Positions 63,510-64,000 of a DNA stretch of 64,000 nt are shown one piece after another. The DNA comes from Glandiceps talaboti (lineage: Eukaryota; Hemichordata; Enteropneusta; Spengelidae). The translations under genes were made by a program, and so were the position numbers. The number at the start of each line of letters is the position of its first letter. Positions within the stretch are counted from its first letter, which is position 1. The notes beneath the pieces were generated by a model that was not told the DNA's origin, did no database searches, and saw only the letters and a list, made by a program, of their open reading frames with translations. The DNA is taken from contig NC_135565.1 of the NCBI RefSeq assembly GCF_964340395.1, positions 20,146,709 to 20,210,708 of the forward strand, written 5' to 3'.

Positions 63510-64000
63510 CAGTGATTTAGCTTGAGTTTTAATAATAGACTGCGTTTTCAATGTATGGTTAAAGTGGTCTTTGACGATGGATGCATGCAATCACGTGTTT
63601 TACTTTCAGTCGTCCGACATTGGATGTCCTTTTGTTATTGTACATTAACATTTCAATACACGTTTAGCATTTTAATGATAAACACCGCTGTATTTTAACT
63701 GTCGTGGAATAATGCAGTTGTCCCCTAATATGACCGCCATGGTATGAGATGACGACTGCACTGTGAAAGTATATATATGGAGATAAAAAAATATTGCATA
63801 TTTTCCAGGTCTAAAAATAACGAGAATTCATGAATTGCATATATTATAAAATACAAGTGGGTCACTTTATTAGTAATGTTATTGGTGTTTCTATCTGTCT
63901 TGAGCTAAGATTCCATGGGTGTCGATTTTTCGTACGTGGTTACAGCTGACCGCTAGGTGGCGGTATGATCAACTGAGTATCGATGTTAGGTATATGTATT
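63510..64000. other. Spacer at window end
   Basis: No gene or repeat seen. Confidence 0.4.

Overview
The window is a piece of nuclear DNA from a multicellular animal, most likely a marine invertebrate. Its protein genes are split by spliceosomal GT-AG introns. The spacers hold non-LTR retrotransposons, MITEs, a tRNA-derived SINE and many simple-sequence arrays. The DNA is AT-rich by eye. The mix of an adenosine deaminase (ADA) gene cluster, TRADD-N-like and NHL modules and SINE/MITE content would suit a hemichordate, lancelet or lophotrochozoan. I cannot name the species, and a hemichordate is only a guess.

Layout. 839-6848 (minus strand) is a complete 8-exon ADA gene (ADA copy 1, 370 aa). 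7711-9140 is a 5'-truncated CR1/L2-like retrotransposon with an intact reverse-transcriptase core. 9141-16270 is mostly gene-free. 16298-19929 (plus) is a 7-coding-exon gene for the small (R2) subunit of class I ribonucleotide reductase (369 aa), with all iron ligands and the radical tyrosine. 20640-31050 is a repeat-rich gap with several duplicated blocks and retrotransposon ends. 31058-41830 (plus) is one multi-domain gene assembled here from phase 1-1 exons: a GT-B/GT4 glycosyltransferase-like domain without its usual catalytic glutamates, short linker exons, a TRADD-N-like alpha/beta domain, a coiled coil, and a C-terminal six-bladed NHL propeller. 42300-47100 is repeat-rich, with a MITE and three contiguous, almost perfect palindromes around (AT)n. 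47125-52953 (plus) is ADA copy 2 (364 aa). 56239-62957 (plus) is ADA copy 3 (354 aa), with a 559-bp MITE just upstream and a triplicated exon-5 tail inside intron 5.

How the genes may relate. ADA removes adenosine and deoxyadenosine; dATP, which rises when deoxyadenosine accumulates, inhibits ribonucleotide reductase. Three ADA genes and an R2 gene therefore form a purine/dNTP neighbourhood, although linkage alone does not prove a functional cluster. The glycosyltransferase-like/TRADD-N-like/coiled-coil/NHL gene is the best candidate for something undescribed. Its modules resemble those of innate-immune and cell-death adaptors joined to a degenerate nucleotide-sugar enzyme fold.

Exon boundaries were read by eye from splice signals and reading-frame continuity. 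Every ADA and R2 exon junction keeps frame, and motifs fall at the expected family numbering. No transcript evidence was available.
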